NCBI GenBank assembly: GCA_964579725.1
Contig: CAZOHG010000010.1
Span: 12,233 to 76,232 of the forward strand
Length of the DNA stretch: 64,000 nt
Source: CAZOHG01 sp964579725
GTDB lineage: Bacteria; Zhuqueibacterota; JdFR-76; BMS3Abin05
Direction: 5' to 3'
The notes under the pieces are model-generated. The model was not told the DNA's origin. It searched no databases and saw only the letters and a list, made by a program, of their open reading frames with translations. Shown one piece after another: positions 61,206 through 64,000 of this stretch (positions are counted from its first letter, which is position 1; the number at the start of each line of letters is the position of its first letter). Made by a program: the position numbers and the translations under genes.

Positions 61206-61235
61206 TTGCGTCTTTCAGAGAAAATTGTGTATATT
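61206..61235 (+). promoter_or_regulatory. Possible promoter of the WbqC gene (TTGCGT-18-TATATT)
   Basis: TTGCGT (61206-61211) and TATATT (61230-61235) are 18 bases apart, about 50 bases before the WbqC start. The region 60971-61205 shows nothing else recognisable. Confidence 0.45.
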
Positions 61236-61288
61236 AAACCGCGTCGTGTTCCGAAACAGTGCCCAATTGACGTTGAATTTTCAGATCA

Positions 61289-61996
61289 ATGAAAAAAGAA
61301 CTCCACGCCCTGACGGCTATTTTTCCGGGTTATTTTCCCGATTGTTTGCAGTTTCGCAAAATTGTTCGCTCTGAGGCGGTTTTAATCCTGGACAACCGTC
61401 CGTTCCGGTCGTCGGGTAAATGGACGCGAACGGCCATTAAAACGGCAGAAGGCAAAAAATATTTAACTGTTCCCGTTTGGGCCCCAGAGGGAAAGCAAGC
61501 CGATTTTCGTTCTTTACAAATTGCCTCACAAAAGGCATGGCAGAAAAAACACGCTCGTTCTCTTTGGGTCAATTACAAAAATGCTCCCTATTTCGAACAT
61601 TTTTGGCCGCGGTTGCGTCCTGTTTTCGAGGAACCGGTGGAAGCCTACCTCCAGCTCTTTGAACGTCTCTGGAAGATTCTTCTAAAAATATTGGCACCGA
61701 CCCCCCGGATTCTTTGGGCATCCGCGACTGCGTTTGCTGGCTCCCGCGAAGAGGAGATTGCCTTGCAGATGAAACAAAATCATTTGAATACGTACATTTT
61801 GGAGGAAAAGGCCCTGAGCTTTTTTCGGTGTCAACATCTGAAAGAGCAAGGTTTGGGTTGTCAGACGGTTACCGTGACCGAACGTTCCTACCCGCAGCAA
61901 TTTGATGGCTTTGTTCCCAATCTTTCCGTGCTGGATCTCATTTTTAATTTGGGGCCCGAGGCACCTTACTTTTTGCGTGAGGCAACAGGAAAGTGA
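61289..61996 (+). CDS. WbqC-like family protein
   Basis: The 235-residue protein fits WbqC: an early FPGYFPDCLQFRKIVRSEAVLILDNRPFRSSGKWTR segment, then KYLTVPVW and a C-terminal half with LSVLDLIFNLGPEAPYFL. Members occur in O-antigen and surface-glycan loci; the exact reaction is not known. The frame ends in a four-base overlap with the next gene. Confidence 0.85.
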   Translation: MKKELHALTAIFPGYFPDCLQFRKIVRSEAVLILDNRPFRSSGKWTRTAIKTAEGKKYLTVPVWAPEGKQADFRSLQIASQKAWQKKHARSLWVNYKNAPYFEHFWPRLRPVFEEPVEAYLQLFERLWKILLKILAPTPRILWASATAFAGSREEEIALQMKQNHLNTYILEEKALSFFRCQHLKEQGLGCQTVTVTERSYPQQFDGFVPNLSVLDLIFNLGPEAPYFLREATGK

Positions 61997-62625
61997 CCTC
62001 GCGCCTGTTCGACATTTCCGTTCGCCTTGCCCCAGGTTTGTTGGTTTGGCCGGGCGATCCGCCTGTTGAAATGAAAAAAATAGCCGATTTCCGTGCAGGG
62101 GATGCGTTTGAAATTTCGAGAATGGCGCTTTCCACCCACGCGGGAACCCACGTGGACCCACCGGCTCATTTTATTCCGGGCGGAAAAACGGCTGATCAAA
62201 TTGACGTAAAACTTTGTCTGGGACCCGTACTGGTCGCGGCGCTGCCCGGGCGTCGGGCCATTGGCCCGTCCGATTTGGCGGCCTACGATTGGTCTCGGTT
62301 TCATCGCGTACTTCTAAAAACCGACAATTCCCATTTTGGGTGGCAAGCGCCCTTTCAGGAAGATTTTGTGGGCTTAACTCCCGACGCCGCTCGCTTTCTG
62401 GTGGAACAGGGTGTTATTTTGGTGGGCATTGACTACCTTTCCATTGAACCGGAAGGGGACGGCCGTTTTCCCGTGCACCGGATTTTGTTAACCCACGAGG
62501 TGCTTATTTTGGAGGGAATTGATTTAACAAACGTTCTGCCAGGCGTTTATGAGTTGGTGTGTTTGCCCCTGAACATTCAAAACGGGGACGGTGCGCCCGC
62601 CCGCGCCATTTTAATCCGGCAGTAA
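61993..62625 (+). CDS. Cyclase-family metal-dependent hydrolase (KynB-like)
   Basis: The 210-residue protein carries the family motif HAGTHVDPPAHF with metal ligands H49, H53, D55 and H59, and later VLLKTDNS and LVGIDYLSIEP. Members hydrolyse N-formylkynurenine or related amides and lactones. A true kynurenine role is unproven. The GTG start overlaps the WbqC stop by four bases. Confidence 0.85.
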   Translation: MTSRLFDISVRLAPGLLVWPGDPPVEMKKIADFRAGDAFEISRMALSTHAGTHVDPPAHFIPGGKTADQIDVKLCLGPVLVAALPGRRAIGPSDLAAYDWSRFHRVLLKTDNSHFGWQAPFQEDFVGLTPDAARFLVEQGVILVGIDYLSIEPEGDGRFPVHRILLTHEVLILEGIDLTNVLPGVYELVCLPLNIQNGDGAPARAILIRQ

Positions 62626-62815
62626 CCCCCTTTGAATGGAACGGAATTCGAGGAGAGTTTTAGGGGATTTGCGTCCGGAAATTGGCGATTGAACGGTTTT
62701 TTGTTCGACGCCCGCGAAAGTCGAGAAGGGGTCGAAAATCAGAGATTAGGTTCGTTACAGCATTCTTCCGAAACCTGAAAATGAAGAAGGAAACCGGTAT
62801 GTCCGGAAAAGTGAG

Positions 62816-64000
62816 TTGAAAAGCTACTGGCAGACCACGACGCACCTCGAAAAATTGGGTACCCAAGCTGCGCTTCCCAAACACGCCGACGTGGTCATTG
62901 TGGGGGGAGGTCTCACCGGCCTGTCCACAGCGTACCATCTCCAATCCGCTGGAATTGATTTTGTCCTTCTCGAAAAGGAGTGTCTGGGTTGCGGTGCTTC
63001 CAGTCGAAACGCAGGTCTTTTACTGGCGGGAACCTCGGAGCACTTTGCCCGGCTGGTCGCAGCGGTCAGTTTGCCCGAGGCGAAAATGCTTTGGGATTTT
63101 TCCATCGAAAACAACGCCTTGTTAACCGATTTCATTCGGGAGCACGCCATTGCGTGTGATTTCCGCCAAGAGGGTTCGTTGTCGATTGCTTCTTCGGAGC
63201 CGGAGGCGCAGGAGATTCAAGAATCCGTCCGGCTTTTACAGGAAAACGGGTACGGCAGTGAATGGCTGGATCAGGCGGCCTTGAAGGCTGTTTTTGGCGG
63301 GACGCTTCCAGCTCCCTTTCTCGGCGCGCGATTCTACAAAAATGACGCCACATTCAACCCTGCCAAATTTCTCTTCGGACTCACCAAGGTCATTTTGAAA
63401 AGGGGGGGAAGGTTGTTTCCTCGAACGCCCGTGTTGCGTTGGGAAGAAAAGAAGGGAACTCTTTTTCTGAAAACGACCGCAGGCGTTCTCTCTGCTCACA
63501 TGGTTGTTTTGGCTGCCAACGGCTACCTGTCAATGGTGCACCCGTTTTTCAATCAAAAAATAGAGCCCGTGCGCGGACAAATGATTGCCACAAAACCTAC
63601 CCGGAAAAGACTTCCGCCAATGGGCATGTTAACCAATTTCGGTTACGAATATTGGCAGCAAACCCCGGACAAAGTGGTGGCTCTGGGCGGAATGCGCTGG
63701 CAGGCAGAAAACGCCGACGTTGGGAAGTTGGAAGCACAGCCCGATCCGCGGCTGCGGGAGGTTTTGACGGAATTTCTGAAAAAAACCTTTGCCCCCTGGG
63801 GCCCCTTTGCCGTGGCACACAACTGGGCAGGCATTATGGGATTTTCGCAGGACGGTTTGCCCTTTTTGGGGAAGCTGCCGGGCCGGAACACTGTTTTAGT
63901 AGCCGGAGGGTTTACGGGGCACGGCATGGCCTTCGGCTTTTTAAGCGGGAAAATTTTAGCAAACATCATTCACCACGGGCGCCCGGGGCGGGATATCACC
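62816..64000 (+). CDS. FAD-dependent oxidoreductase, DAO/glycine-oxidase type (partial, continues past window)
   Basis: An open frame of 395 codons runs to the last base without a stop. It has the FAD-binding loop VIVGGGLTGLSTAYHLQ, then EKECLGCGASSRNAG, the typical covalent or substrate-region start of DadA/PuuB-like enzymes. A late GFTGHGMAFGFLSGK forms the C-terminal FAD loop, so only a short tail is missing. TTG 62816 is the only standard start after the stop at 62747-62749. The substrate is probably an amine or amino acid. Confidence 0.88.
   Translation, partial: MKSYWQTTTHLEKLGTQAALPKHADVVIVGGGLTGLSTAYHLQSAGIDFVLLEKECLGCGASSRNAGLLLAGTSEHFARLVAAVSLPEAKMLWDFSIENNALLTDFIREHAIACDFRQEGSLSIASSEPEAQEIQESVRLLQENGYGSEWLDQAALKAVFGGTLPAPFLGARFYKNDATFNPAKFLFGLTKVILKRGGRLFPRTPVLRWEEKKGTLFLKTTAGVLSAHMVVLAANGYLSMVHPFFNQKIEPVRGQMIATKPTRKRLPPMGMLTNFGYEYWQQTPDKVVALGGMRWQAENADVGKLEAQPDPRLREVLTEFLKKTFAPWGPFAVAHNWAGIMGFSQDGLPFLGKLPGRNTVLVAGGFTGHGMAFGFLSGKILANIIHHGRPGRDIT

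Noticed and set aside
1..64000. CRISPR arrays, tRNA or rRNA genes, insertion sequences, prophage
   Set aside because: No regularly spaced repeats, cloverleaf sequences, rRNA-like tracts, transposase genes with terminal repeats or phage structural genes were seen. The only transposase-like sequence is the HTH-like domain in the two signalling proteins.

Overview
This window is a gene-dense, mid-GC bacterial chromosome segment with about 52 protein-coding genes. No rRNA, tRNA, CRISPR array, insertion sequence or prophage was recognised. The lineage cannot be fixed from sequence alone. Several features point to a member of, or relative of, the FCB superphylum (Bacteroidota, Calditrichota or KSB1-like): a 285-residue primary sigma factor without region 1.1, a DUF4292/LolB-like lipoprotein next to a TPR lipoprotein, WbqC and YfhO proteins, and an M61-PDZ peptidase. 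A PPi-type phosphofructokinase, a corrinoid methyltransferase module, an archaeal-type peroxiredoxin and a Dps-like thioferritin suggest an anaerobic or microaerophilic life style, possibly thermophilic.

Layout. (1) 1-4906: a signalling block with a TPR gene end, a 1250-residue protein joining an RsbW-type kinase domain to an RsbU/SpoIIE phosphatase, and a STAS antagonist. The last two share a C-terminal helix-turn-helix-like domain; I consider this pair the most novel system here. (2) 5133-9072: isocitrate dehydrogenase behind a structured leader, an RDD membrane protein, obgE and dprA. (3) 9321-14715: a co-directional run (Mut7-C nuclease, unknown 79-residue protein, cutA, metallo-beta-lactamase hydrolase, amidohydrolase, Gfo/Idh oxidoreductase, sodium:solute symporter) closed by a terminator. 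(4) 14718-24984, minus strand: DegT aminotransferase, YhhN, GH172/DUF2961, a zinc dehydrogenase, then a corrinoid methionine-synthesis module (homocysteine methyltransferase, corrinoid protein, RACo-type activator, enolase-superfamily protein with lost catalytic residues) and a ROK kinase. (5) 25045-29187: primary sigma factor, a small unknown protein coupled to a GAF-GGDEF cyclase, and a lipoprotein. (6) 29190-43384: glycogen phosphorylase, a secreted phosphoesterase, RadC, pyruvate kinase, PPi-type phosphofructokinase, a ComEC with a degenerate hydrolase domain, and YfhO. (7) 43410-58347: a methyltransferase, five glycosyltransferases or sugar-nucleotide enzymes, two lipoproteins, a GH78 rhamnosidase and an M61 peptidase. 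Seven of these genes appear to form one operon read from a promoter near 56400. (8) 58452-60970: PerR-like regulator, peroxiredoxin, cytochrome b5-like protein and Dps-like ferritin, the last behind a Fur/PerR-type operator. (9) 61206-64000: WbqC, a cyclase-family hydrolase and a truncated FAD oxidoreductase.

A consistent promoter signature runs through the window on both strands: TTGATT (or a close variant), exactly 17 bases, then TATATT or a close variant. I list eleven such sites in front of genes, six with exact TTGATT. This fits the adjacent short primary sigma factor and contrasts with the promoter consensus known for Bacteroidota. All positions were read by eye; no alignment or database search was run.
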